Below are positions 1-7,213 of a DNA stretch of 14,916 bases, in pieces; within the stretch, counting starts at the first letter, position 1; every line of letters begins with the position of its first letter. The notes beneath the pieces are model-generated. The model searched no databases, was not told the origin of the DNA, and saw only the letters and a program-made list of their open reading frames with translations. Origin of the DNA: CAZUNB01 sp964622235 (lineage in GTDB: Bacteria > Patescibacteriota > Saccharimonadia > Saccharimonadales > JAGPDM01); assembly GCA_964622235.1 (NCBI GenBank), contig CAZUNB010000029.1:1-14916 (forward strand), written 5' to 3'. A program made the translations under genes and the position numbers.

Positions 1-1
1 G

Positions 2-154
2 AAGGAAGTCACCCTGGAACAAGCCAAAGAAATGATCGCTGAGAAAATCGCCAAAGGTCCAAGCAAACGCCGTGGCGCCAAGGCTACTAAAAAAGCTGCA
101 CCAAAGAAAAAGACAACTAGAAAGAAAACAGCTAAAACCAAATCAACTAAATAA
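2..154 (+). CDS. topA: DNA topoisomerase I, C-terminal end (partial)
   Basis: Only the last 50 codons are in the window, and the frame is open to the left edge. The piece reads KEVTLEQAKEMIAEKIAKGP and continues into a tail rich in Lys, Ala and Thr, ending in tandem stops (TAATAA). The 'TLEQA...IAEK.AKGP' stretch resembles the short C-terminal repeats that end many bacterial type IA topoisomerases (TopA), and the basic tail is also usual for them. TopA relaxes negative supercoils through a catalytic tyrosine, which would lie well upstream of this window. The assignment rests on about 20 residues plus the tail. Another protein with a lysine-rich end, or another protein carrying this repeat, is possible. 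Confidence 0.6.
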   Translation, partial: KEVTLEQAKEMIAEKIAKGPSKRRGAKATKKAAPKKKTTRKKTAKTKSTK

Positions 155-225
155 TAAACCTACTGTCTTAGATCTCGAGTTACTCGAGCAGGTATAAAAA
201 AACAAAAAGCTGCTTTCTATCATAT

Positions 226-250
226 AACCGTTCTTTTTGCGGTTGTTTTC
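226..250 (+). terminator. Weak candidate Rho-independent terminator after topA
   Basis: AACCG (226-230) pairs with CGGTT (240-244) around a T-rich loop and is followed by GTTTTC. The stem is only 5 bp, or 6 with a T-G pair. It lies about 70 nt after the topA stop and is the best terminator-like signal before the next gene. A separate perfect 6-bp hairpin (CTCGAG, loop TTA, CTCGAG; 174-188) lies upstream but has no T-run. Confidence 0.35.
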
Positions 251-599
251 TTCATGACTCCTGAAAATATTACGAGTAAGCCCGGTATGTCATTCATAGC
301 AATTAGCACTTTATTAGCATCTCCAACCAAACAGCGGCTAGCCGATCGAATACATCTATGCGTAGAAGAAAAATCGAACTTAACATATAACCCTTAAATT
401 AGTTCAAAAAAACAGCCCACAAATGTCTTTTTTTAGTAAAATACTGATATTCTTTACTATAAAATAAGCATAAGCACAACTGTAAATACTTGTATTTGCC
501 TATCGTTCCACCAGTTGCTATAATAGAGGTAATTTTGGCAAATGTGTGAGCTGGATAACTACATTTTGCACACCAGGCCAAAAAAGTGTAATTAAATAG
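251..599. other. Non-coding spacer between topA and the sigma4-HARE gene
   Basis: About 350 bases without a convincing gene. A 47-codon frame on the plus strand (254-397) has no ribosome site and no recognisable sequence, and a 60-codon minus-strand frame (399-581) also looks spurious. No RNA gene, repeat or mobile-element end is visible. The right end leads directly into the promoter at 600-627. Confidence 0.5.
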
Positions 600-627
600 T
601 TGACATTAAATATAATTGTTATATAAT
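600..627 (+). promoter_or_regulatory. Near-consensus sigma-70 type promoter
   Basis: TTGACA (600-605) and TATAAT (622-627) are both perfect hexamers with a 16-bp spacer. A start site near 634 would give a leader of about 20 nt before the ATG at 653. The leader carries AAAGGA at 639-644, 8 nt before the start codon. This is the clearest promoter in the window and suggests strong constitutive expression of the downstream gene. Confidence 0.75.
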
Positions 628-652
628 TAATAATGATTAAAGGAATAAATAT

Positions 653-1762
653 ATGCCAGACAATGTAGCGTCGCCTGCGGTGGAGCAAGAGACAGAGAAT
701 AAAAGTTTTGATATAAAAGCCGCAAATAAGGCGATTTTAGAGACATTGTCGAAAGATCGTGAGCAAGAGATTGTTGCTCGTCGATTCGGTTTGTACGATC
801 GTAAAGAGACTCTCGAACAAGTAGGAGAGCTCCTTGGCATTACTCGTGAGCGCGTACGTCAGCTAGAGAAAGCTATTGTCTCGGGCCTTAAAGCCTCTGG
901 TTATGATTTGCCGACAGTTACCGAAGCTGAAAATGCAATTATTGAAAAACTACAAGCTCGTGGCGGCTCAGCTCGTGTCAAGAATCTCATTAAAGACTTT
1001 ATTGATGAACCTGGTCGTGATGACCACAACCATCTCACCTTGATAGGAACGATTGCACCTGGACTAACCGTACTCGACGAAAACGACGATTTCTACCAGT
1101 CACTTTCGATTGCTGAAAACTACGACGTTAAAGCACTTAAAGATACTGTTACTAAGTTGAAGATGGCTATCAAAGCACATGAAGAACCATTGAAGGCTGA
1201 AGGCTTGCTTGAGCTTATGCCAAAACTACCAAGCCCGTTACACGCTGCAGCAATTGCTGGTCTAAGCAAAGGTGTAGCAGAGTTAAATGGTGATTACGGA
1301 CTAATCAAATGGCCACTAGTTAATCCAAAAAATATCCGTGATAAAATTTATCTGATTCTACGCGATAGTGCAAAGCCTATGCACTTCAACGAAATCGCCA
1401 AAGCTATCAAAGACAGCGACTTCAAGCGCAAGGACGTCACTCAACAGGCAATCCATAACGAACTCATCAAGGATAAGCGATTCGTATTAATTGGTCGCGG
1501 TATTTACGCACTGAAAGAATGGGGATACAAAAAAGGCATCGTGTCTGATGTGATCGAAGATGTGCTCAAAAAAGCTGACGAACCACTACACCGTGATGAA
1601 ATTGTTAAAAGAGTACTTAAGCGCCGCGTAGTTAAAGAAACTACGATTCTTCTTAACCTACAAGGTAAACCACAATTCAAACGAGTAGCTAAAGCTACTT
1701 ACACTCTAGCTGAGCCAGAAGAAAAGCAGACGACTGCTAAAAAAGCTGCTGCCGCTAAGTAG
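653..1762 (+). CDS. Sigma-70 region 4-like HTH protein fused to HARE-HTH / RNAP delta-like winged helices
   Basis: A 369-aa predicted DNA-binding protein. Residues about 24-83 match sigma-70 region 4, the domain that reads the -35 element, with the helix-turn-helix at about 54-75 (LEQVGELLGITRERVRQLEK). There is no region 2, so it should not open promoters as a complete sigma factor. Residues about 225-290 (KPMHFNEIAKAI... to RGIYALKEWGY) look like the HARE-HTH fold of the RNA polymerase delta subunit. A second, similar unit follows at about 294-353 (ADEPLHRDEIVKRV... to ATYTLAE), and about 90-150 may be a third winged helix. It ends in a short Lys/Ala tail. The start is set by AAAGGA and a strong promoter. 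A role as a transcription factor or RNAP-associated regulator is inference. It seems to be a single-gene unit. Confidence 0.75.
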   Translation: MPDNVASPAVEQETENKSFDIKAANKAILETLSKDREQEIVARRFGLYDRKETLEQVGELLGITRERVRQLEKAIVSGLKASGYDLPTVTEAENAIIEKLQARGGSARVKNLIKDFIDEPGRDDHNHLTLIGTIAPGLTVLDENDDFYQSLSIAENYDVKALKDTVTKLKMAIKAHEEPLKAEGLLELMPKLPSPLHAAAIAGLSKGVAELNGDYGLIKWPLVNPKNIRDKIYLILRDSAKPMHFNEIAKAIKDSDFKRKDVTQQAIHNELIKDKRFVLIGRGIYALKEWGYKKGIVSDVIEDVLKKADEPLHRDEIVKRVLKRRVVKETTILLNLQGKPQFKRVAKATYTLAEPEEKQTTAKKAAAAK

Positions 1763-1883
1763 ATAGTTACTTCTTAAGAGGAACCATAATTCACCTTAAC
1801 TTTGTCGCCAGAGTTGAATAAATCAATCTATTTCCATCTACTTTTGCTGCCAAAAGTAACAAAACCACTGGACTATCACGCTC

Positions 1884-1914
1884 AGGCTTTGGTTCTTTTA
1901 TGCCCAGAGCCTTT
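1884..1914 (+). terminator. Candidate terminator hairpin downstream of the sigma4-HARE gene
   Basis: AGGCTTTGG (1884-1892) pairs with CCAGAGCCT (1904-1912) as a 9-bp stem with one T-G pair and an 11-nt T-rich loop. Only a short TTT follows. A second perfect 8-bp hairpin lies just upstream (1839-1846 with 1851-1858, loop CTGC) and has no T-run on either strand. Both lie in the convergent gap between this gene and the RibD_C-like gene, so either might end transcription from one side. The weak T-runs limit confidence. Confidence 0.35.
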
Positions 1915-1973
1915 AAACGAATGCTCCACTTTATTTCGCAGCCTACTCCTTCATTCCTAACTTGATTTGGAAT

Positions 1974-2660
1974 TTACTGAACTTTATATCGAAGATGGAG
2001 ATATGAGTTCTCTAGTCTTACGACATTAATAAGTTCCAAAGCTTTAAGTTCGCTAAGATCAGAGATAGCTATTAATGATTTTCCGTCTACTAATGTTGGG
2101 GTTTCAGCTCCCCCCACTATAATAGGGGCTACAACTAGCGATAATTCATTAACTAAGCCTTCTCTTATTAAGATAGAATTTAGCTCACCCCCAGATTGTA
2201 CTGTAATACGATACATACCTTTGTCATTAAGTTCTTTAAATAATCTCACAAAATCTATGCTGTTCTTAAAGTACATGAAATACAGATTATCATCGTCAAT
2301 ACTCCTTGCAGGATGCCCTTTGTTTGTCGTTACAATGTATAGCCCTGCAGTTCGTTCTAGCAAATTTAATATTCCTTTTTTGGTTAGGTGTGGTTGATTG
2401 TCTATAACGATAAAGCTAACTGGAATTCTCTCAATATTTTTCTTATCTTCATTCCATCCGACTTTTGCCATAACTTTTCCGCTATTAAATGAGACAATAT
2501 CGGTTTGCTTCTCAAGATTGTAATATTGCTGTAGACCCTCACTTACGCCACTAATACTAGGCAGATCCTTGTCGAAGTCACGCTGATTTTCGTAGCCTGT
2601 GGATATCTTTCCATCTATAGACATAAGCATGAACAGTGTTACATAAGGCATTTTACTCAT
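1974..2660 (-). CDS. RibD C-terminal / dihydrofolate reductase-like protein
   Basis: A 228-aa protein of the RibD_C (DHFR-like) fold, which binds NADPH and reduces pyrimidine or pterin-like substrates. Seen in the sequence: an N-terminal strand and loop PYVTLFMLMSIDGKIS, typical of the family, and near the C-terminus the signature VQSGGELNSILIREGLVNEL followed by a V-rich strand and IIVGGAETPTLVDG. The deaminase half of a full RibD is absent, and no other riboflavin gene is nearby. Its substrate is therefore unknown, and a DHFR-type role is only possible. The frame is open to 2729, but the family homology begins just after the ATG at 2660. That ATG follows an extended -10-like TGCTATAGT (hexamer at 2667-2672) so closely that the mRNA could be leaderless. 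The gene is isolated and more AT-rich than its neighbours, which could reflect acquisition. Confidence 0.75.
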   Translation of the reverse strand: MSKMPYVTLFMLMSIDGKISTGYENQRDFDKDLPSISGVSEGLQQYYNLEKQTDIVSFNSGKVMAKVGWNEDKKNIERIPVSFIVIDNQPHLTKKGILNLLERTAGLYIVTTNKGHPARSIDDDNLYFMYFKNSIDFVRLFKELNDKGMYRITVQSGGELNSILIREGLVNELSLVVAPIIVGGAETPTLVDGKSLIAISDLSELKALELINVVRLENSYLHLRYKVQ

Positions 2661-2666
2661 ATTGTC

Positions 2667-2675
2667 ACTATAGCA
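2667..2675 (-). promoter_or_regulatory. Extended -10 element for the RibD_C-like gene
   Basis: On the minus strand TGC-TATAGT matches an extended -10 (TGn-TATAAT with one mismatch). No good -35 is seen. The -10 ends 6 nt before the ATG at 2660, so transcription would begin at or next to the start codon. No Shine-Dalgarno is visible there, which agrees with a leaderless transcript. Confidence 0.35.
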
Positions 2676-2974
2676 AAAAACATATTGGAATAGTGTATAT
2701 AGCTGGCTAATTAGAGTATTTTTTAGCATAGGTCGAGTATGACTAATTTCCTGAAGAGATATAGATTTGTTTTCCTGACACCACGAGGACCACCCTGAAC
2801 GTAAGTGAGAGGCAGAGTGAAGCGAATTCTATAGGGGTCAGTGGTAGTGGCTACTAGTCTCTACCCAGGTAATTGGGGACCAAGAAAATTTTGTGTAGTT
2901 TTATGCCAACCACATTAGAGCTCCGATATGAGCATATACGATAGTTACTAATTCCAAGTACCTACTTTACGGTG

Positions 2975-2991
2975 TTCAGCGGTGAGCTGAA
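2975..2991 (+). repeat. Small inverted repeat before the DUF8128/ATPase gene
   Basis: TTCAGC (2975-2980) and GCTGAA (2986-2991) form a 6-bp hairpin with loop GGTGA, ending 17 nt before the ATG at 3009. It could act at the DNA level as an operator or in the 5' leader. The rest of 2730-3008 holds no gene that I can support. Confidence 0.3.
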
Positions 2992-3008
2992 GTGCTAAAA
3001 TAAGACTT

Positions 3009-5442
3009 ATGGTTTCTGGGGTGGTTGCGTTGATAGCAAAAATTTTGTTTGAATGGTGGGGATGGCTTTTTATTGTCATCTTTTTTGCCTATCAAATTTG
3101 GCAAAACCAACGCCGAACTGCTGCTGCATTAGCGACAGATCACACAGTCTTGCTACTAGAAGTTCCTTTAAGTGACCAGCCAACTGAAGTGCAAACCGAG
3201 CACTTATTCAGCAAAATCCACGGCATACTAAGACCGCGCTCTGAACTACGTCGGAAAGGACTGCTGCAAGAGCATGTCAGCTTTGAAGTTGTTGCAGTCA
3301 GTGGTTATATCCGCTTTTACATTTGGACACCTGAGCATCTACTCAATTACGTTAATACTTCGCTAACAGAGGCTTTTCCGACCATTGCAATTTATAAAGT
3401 CGACGATTATGCTCGCCGTGACTTCTCGCAGCTTAACGTCATAGAAACTCAAGAATTTGGTTTACGTAAGAGCTCAAACTTGCCAATTAAAAACTACCAT
3501 GAGTTTGATTCGGACCCGCTAGGACCGCTAATGACTGTGTTGTCAGGATTAAGTGATGATAGCGAGGAAATATGGCTCCAATTTCTGGCGCGACCAGTTG
3601 ATGGCACCTGGAAATATAAACAAAAGCAAATCGCTNNNNNNNNNNGCACTATTTTCACAGCAATCACACCAAGCTCGGTTGAGTGAACATAAAACCACTA
3701 AACTCGGATACGAATCCAAAATCCGTGCCGCGTATCTCGGAAATTCTGAACAAGCAGCTGAACATTTTCTAGAGCAAATATCAAACGCGCTATTAAATTT
3801 TACTGATCCGTCCAGTAATAGTTTGGTTCCGAGTAAGCGAAGTAGCGACAAGCTCCAATTAAGAAAATTTCAAGCACGATATTTCCGTGATCAGGGCAAC
3901 CTATTAGCGCACGATGAGTTAGCGGGACTGTGGCATCCCCCCTATCAGAAAATATCTGTTAGCACCACAGTCGAAACAATACTCCAGCCACTAGCTGAAC
4001 CGAAGTGGTCTGCCCAAGAAGACTCAGCGCCACCATTTTTGGTACCTTTGGTTCGAGATTATCAGGCTGATGGTATTAGTCCTATCGGATTAACTAAGGT
4101 CAATAATAGTAATGAGCAGTTCGGGTTACCTCGTGCCGACCGACAGTTTCATGTCCTGGCAGTTGGAAATAACAATACTGGTAAGACCGGCTTACTTGAG
4201 TTGATGGCGTTGAGCGACATCTATAACGGTCACGGCGTCACAGTCGTTGATATTGACAATGATCTCGCTAGGCGTTTATTACGACGAATACCTGCCGAGC
4301 GCAGCGATGACGTAGCCTATTGGGATATGACTAACTATGAGTTTGCCTTTGGCTTCAACCCCCTCAACCTAATCCATCCGCAACTTGCATTACGACAAGC
4401 CGAGACAATTACCGAAGCGCTCAGGCCGTGGTTTAGAGATTGGAGCACGCAATATGATTACATCTTGAGTCGGGCGCTGCATGCACTGATCGAATTTCAA
4501 GGCACGACGCTGCTTGATGTACCACGTTTTTTAACTGATCAAGTCTATCGTGCTGTTGTGCTTGAGGGCATCAATAATCACGAAACGTCACGTTTTTTCG
4601 CTTTCTCATACCAGGGATGGTATGACGAACATCGAGATAGCGTGATTCGTCCACTGATAAGTCAGCTCAAGCAGTTTCTGCTTCAAGCTAGCTTGCGTAA
4701 CAGCTTAACACAGACCTCGAAAACATTTGATTTTCTTTCTCAGCAAGAAAATCATAAAATCCTACTAGTTCACGCGCCGGTCAACGAACTAGGGGAGGGA
4801 GCTACCATTGCCGCTAACCTCGTACTGTCAATCACACAACTGAGTGCCATGGCACGAAATATTGAAGATACAGCTCATGAGACCCATATGGTCTACATCG
4901 AAAGAACCGAGAAATTGTCCGCGTACGAGATTAATCGAATGATTAATGAATCACAAACGACTCATTTACAATTAAACATATCACTACGTGATATTACAGC
5001 TGTTGCGAGTCCAGCGCAGTCAAGCTTGATTACCTTTAGTGGCACCCAGATTCTTTTCAATCAGTCAGATGCTAGTGCTCGGCTACTGAAAGACCGGCTC
5101 GGTACCTTTAAGGTTAACAGCGTCGGAAGGCTAGAGAATCGTGAATATATCATCTCACAGACGGTTAATGGACACATTATCCCAAGCTTCGCTGGAAACA
5201 CCCTAACATTGCCACCACCAATTAATATGCCTGGGCCGATTATTGAGCGCTCACAAGAAAAACACAGCTTGAGCCGCTATCTAGTCGAACAGGAGTTGCA
5301 TACACTTGGTGTAATTAGCCGTCGACAGGGTGCCATGGCACAAGACAACTTCCAGACGACTTCTTCTTATCAACCGTTACCGCGCGATAAAGGCTCCGGT
5401 AAGCTCCACCACAATGATAGAATTGATTTAAAAAATATTTGA
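3009..5442 (+). CDS. Membrane-anchored T4SS-like ATPase (DUF8128-like domain plus VirD4/HerA-like fold), interrupted by an N gap
   Basis: One gene of about 810 codons, read as two pieces because 10 N's (3636-3645) shift the frame; the coding sense ends and resumes exactly at codon borders. Residues about 4-30 form a membrane segment. Residues about 45-135 resemble the DUF8128-type domain common in CPR proteins (VLLLEVP..., HGI, HVSFEVV, FYIWTPEHL). The second half is a conjugative-coupling/HerA-like ATPase with Walker A GNNNTGKT (nt 4165-4188), then GHGVTVVDIDNDLARRLLRR and later ILLVHAP. Relatives usually have DPHGDL, a DEF(Q) Walker B, and AHQ. Here these places read DIDNDL, YIER (nt 4894-4905) and SLR. 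DNA or protein translocation, or pilus powering, is the family's general role, but ATPase activity here is uncertain. The start ATG has only a weak ribosome site (AAGA). Confidence 0.7.
3636..3645. other. Assembly gap (10 N) inside the ATPase gene
   Basis: Ten undetermined bases. The upstream coding frame (codons starting at positions divisible by 3) ends on a complete codon at 3633-3635. The downstream frame begins with a complete codon at 3646. A true gap of a multiple of three bases would restore one uninterrupted gene, so the apparent frameshift is probably an assembly artefact. Confidence 0.9.
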
Positions 5443-6262
5443 ACATAAACTGAACTTAATACTACCGCGGATTAATGAAACGCAAAGTATAGGATTTCTA
5501 CGTTGTAATCAAAAAAATATTCTACAACATACTCGAGTAAAGCACAATCAAAAATTTAAAGGATGGTCACGCACACATAAGGTAGTTGAAAAACACTGGA
5601 ATCACACATACCTTTGACGTAGGGTGATAGTGGAGCAAGCGAGTTTAGTAATTCCTACCAATTCCGGAAAAGAGTGGAAAATCAATTTGAGTTGGGTGAG
5701 TTAGTGTTCAAGTTTTGTGTATTTTAACTAACGTCGCACAATGTATATTTTAAGACGTAGATAGTATAGCGTACTTCAAACTTAATGTTCCGCTATTACT
5801 GCTCTTAACAGGGGAGATCTTAGTAGTCCATTACAAATTACTCTACCTCACTAGGTTTAAACTATCTACTTTAACCTGTGTACCACTTTAAGCTATCTAG
5901 TTGAGCATTACCGTTCGAAAGGGCTTCTACCTTGTCCAACTCTATCATATTTGCACAATTTGCTTTTTTGTTTTATTTATTTGCTTTTATAATTTTTTAA
6001 TGACTTTGTATACTTTTCCACAACAACATTTTCCTTAACTATTTTTTTTATTTGCATTCCCTACTTTTCTATCCCCTAATATATTTATTTGCTTTTTTCT
6101 GTTTTTATTATTTTATATATTGCTCTACTCGACAGTTCAGGTACATTCAATATTTATTGAACAAAAATTGAACTTAAAGAGTAGTGTAAGAGGTTTATTT
6201 TATTTGTTCCCTTTTCTAATTTTGAATAATGGCATTTTTAATAATTTGACAAATCTATATTT
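5443..6262. other. Convergent AT-rich spacer with T-tracts and ATTTGC repeats
   Basis: The 820 bases between the stops of the ATPase gene (+) and ftsQ (-) contain no gene I can support. The left half (5443-5940) is of mixed composition, with frequent stops in all frames and no recognisable tRNA, tmRNA, RNase P or SRP RNA motif. The right half (5941-6120) is very T-rich on the plus strand. It carries the hexamer ATTTGC five times (5949, 5958, 5979, 6050, 6087), three of them followed directly by TTTT. One DnaA-box-like TTTTCCACA lies near 6014. No strong hairpin terminator for either flanking gene was found. A plus-strand frame at 6120-6518 runs antisense into ftsQ and is judged spurious. Confidence 0.5.
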
Positions 6263-7213
6263 TTATTTCCAAAATATTTTACCAGGCGTGCGAACATCTA
6301 GATACTCGACCGGCGTCTTCCCCTGCTTCGCCAGTCCACTCAGGCCAATTGCTATATCCTTAATTTGCGGAGTAGCAGATTCGGTAGATGATATCTTTAT
6401 ATTAATCTTTGGCTCATTGAGCACTACATTGATTGATCTTGGGTCGCTGCCCACTTCATACCTTTCAGTACTGATCGATAGTGTCTTAAATGAATCTTCG
6501 GCCTCATCAACAAATTGAAGCGTTGACAAAGCTACGGCTACTTTGCCAGGCTCAACCGGCACGTTTTTGGTATCACGAAAGTGAAGACCAGGCTGTTTCT
6601 TCAATTCTGGATTAGTAAATATTATCCCGTCTTGATCGATATAGTAATTACTACCACCGGTTTGCCAAGTAGCTTTAGCAGTTCTGCGAGAGCTCTGTAC
6701 CTTCAATTGATGGCTCAATGGATGATATACAAGTTGATTAACTGTTAGTGCGCTAACCTCGTGACGAGCTGTTTCGATGTAGTCTGACTTCTCAAATAAT
6801 AGATACCAGCGGTGCTTAGAAATATATTCTTGACTAGCAGTTGTTAACGCCAGAACATTCGGATCATTGTTTCCCTCATTATTTTCGACGCTAACGTTGG
6901 CAATGTACTGCGAAGTGACGAGCAACACTAATATCACTATCATGATGATACCGACAGCAGCTTGGCGACGCTTGTTAGCAGTTTTTTTCATAAAGACTGA
7001 ACGATTAGCACCGGTAGTACTTCGTAAGGCTAATCGCTTCCGTTGGCCATGGATGACCTGCGTGTTGGGACGACGCCTACCTCGATGATTGGCGGCACGA
7101 GTACTGCCTTCTAATGGGTGGCTAGTTCTACTAATCTGTTGGTTCCGCTTTCTCTTTCTAATTATTTTCGATCGAAAATTTGGTTTATTTGATTGACGAC
7201 GAGATCTACTCAT
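6263..7213 (-). CDS. ftsQ: Cell division protein FtsQ/DivIB (POTRA-containing)
   Basis: A 316-aa bitopic membrane protein. Residues 1-83 are cytoplasmic and unusually long and basic (27 Lys/Arg against one Glu). One membrane helix spans about 85-104 (AAVGIIMIVILVLLV). The extracytoplasmic part begins with a POTRA-like unit at about 118-195 (NVLALTTASQEYISKHRWYL to the NYYIDQDGIIF strand). The FtsQ beta domain follows and ends in PVEYLDVRTPGKIFWK, the usual closing strand of this family. FtsQ/DivIB bridges early and late divisome proteins and contacts FtsL and FtsB/DivIC. Its ATG overlaps the murG stop by 4 nt (ATGA), so the two are probably translationally coupled. It is the last gene of the cluster here; murB, murC, ddl, ftsA and ftsZ do not follow it. 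Overall identity is low, as is usual for FtsQ. Confidence 0.8.
   Translation of the reverse strand: MSRSRRQSNKPNFRSKIIRKRKRNQQISRTSHPLEGSTRAANHRGRRRPNTQVIHGQRKRLALRSTTGANRSVFMKKTANKRRQAAVGIIMIVILVLLVTSQYIANVSVENNEGNNDPNVLALTTASQEYISKHRWYLLFEKSDYIETARHEVSALTVNQLVYHPLSHQLKVQSSRRTAKATWQTGGSNYYIDQDGIIFTNPELKKQPGLHFRDTKNVPVEPGKVAVALSTLQFVDEAEDSFKTLSISTERYEVGSDPRSINVVLNEPKINIKISSTESATPQIKDIAIGLSGLAKQGKTPVEYLDVRTPGKIFWK

Noticed and set aside
254..397. 47-codon plus-strand frame after the topA terminator
   Set aside because: No ribosome site, no recognisable sequence, and a length expected by chance in non-coding DNA.
2776..2850. Purine-rich segment with short inverted pieces (ACCAC/GTGGT, CTGAC/GTCAG) that might be a repeat element or a decayed gene
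   Set aside because: Pairing is short and inconsistent, all frames are broken, and no second copy is present in the window.
3553..3686. Extra start ATG at 3553 for the second half of the ATPase gene, and separate 225-aa product
   Set aside because: Both arise from the frame change caused by the 10-N placeholder. The 3009 frame is the coding one up to the gap.
5443..5940. Possible structured RNA gene (RNase P RNA, tmRNA, SRP RNA)
   Set aside because: None of the conserved core motifs of these RNAs could be found on either strand by eye.
6120..6518. 132-codon plus-strand frame antisense to the end of ftsQ
   Set aside because: Two thirds of it overlaps ftsQ, a well-supported gene, on the other strand. 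The rest is AT-rich spacer that gives a Phe/Leu/Asn-rich product, and no ribosome site is seen.
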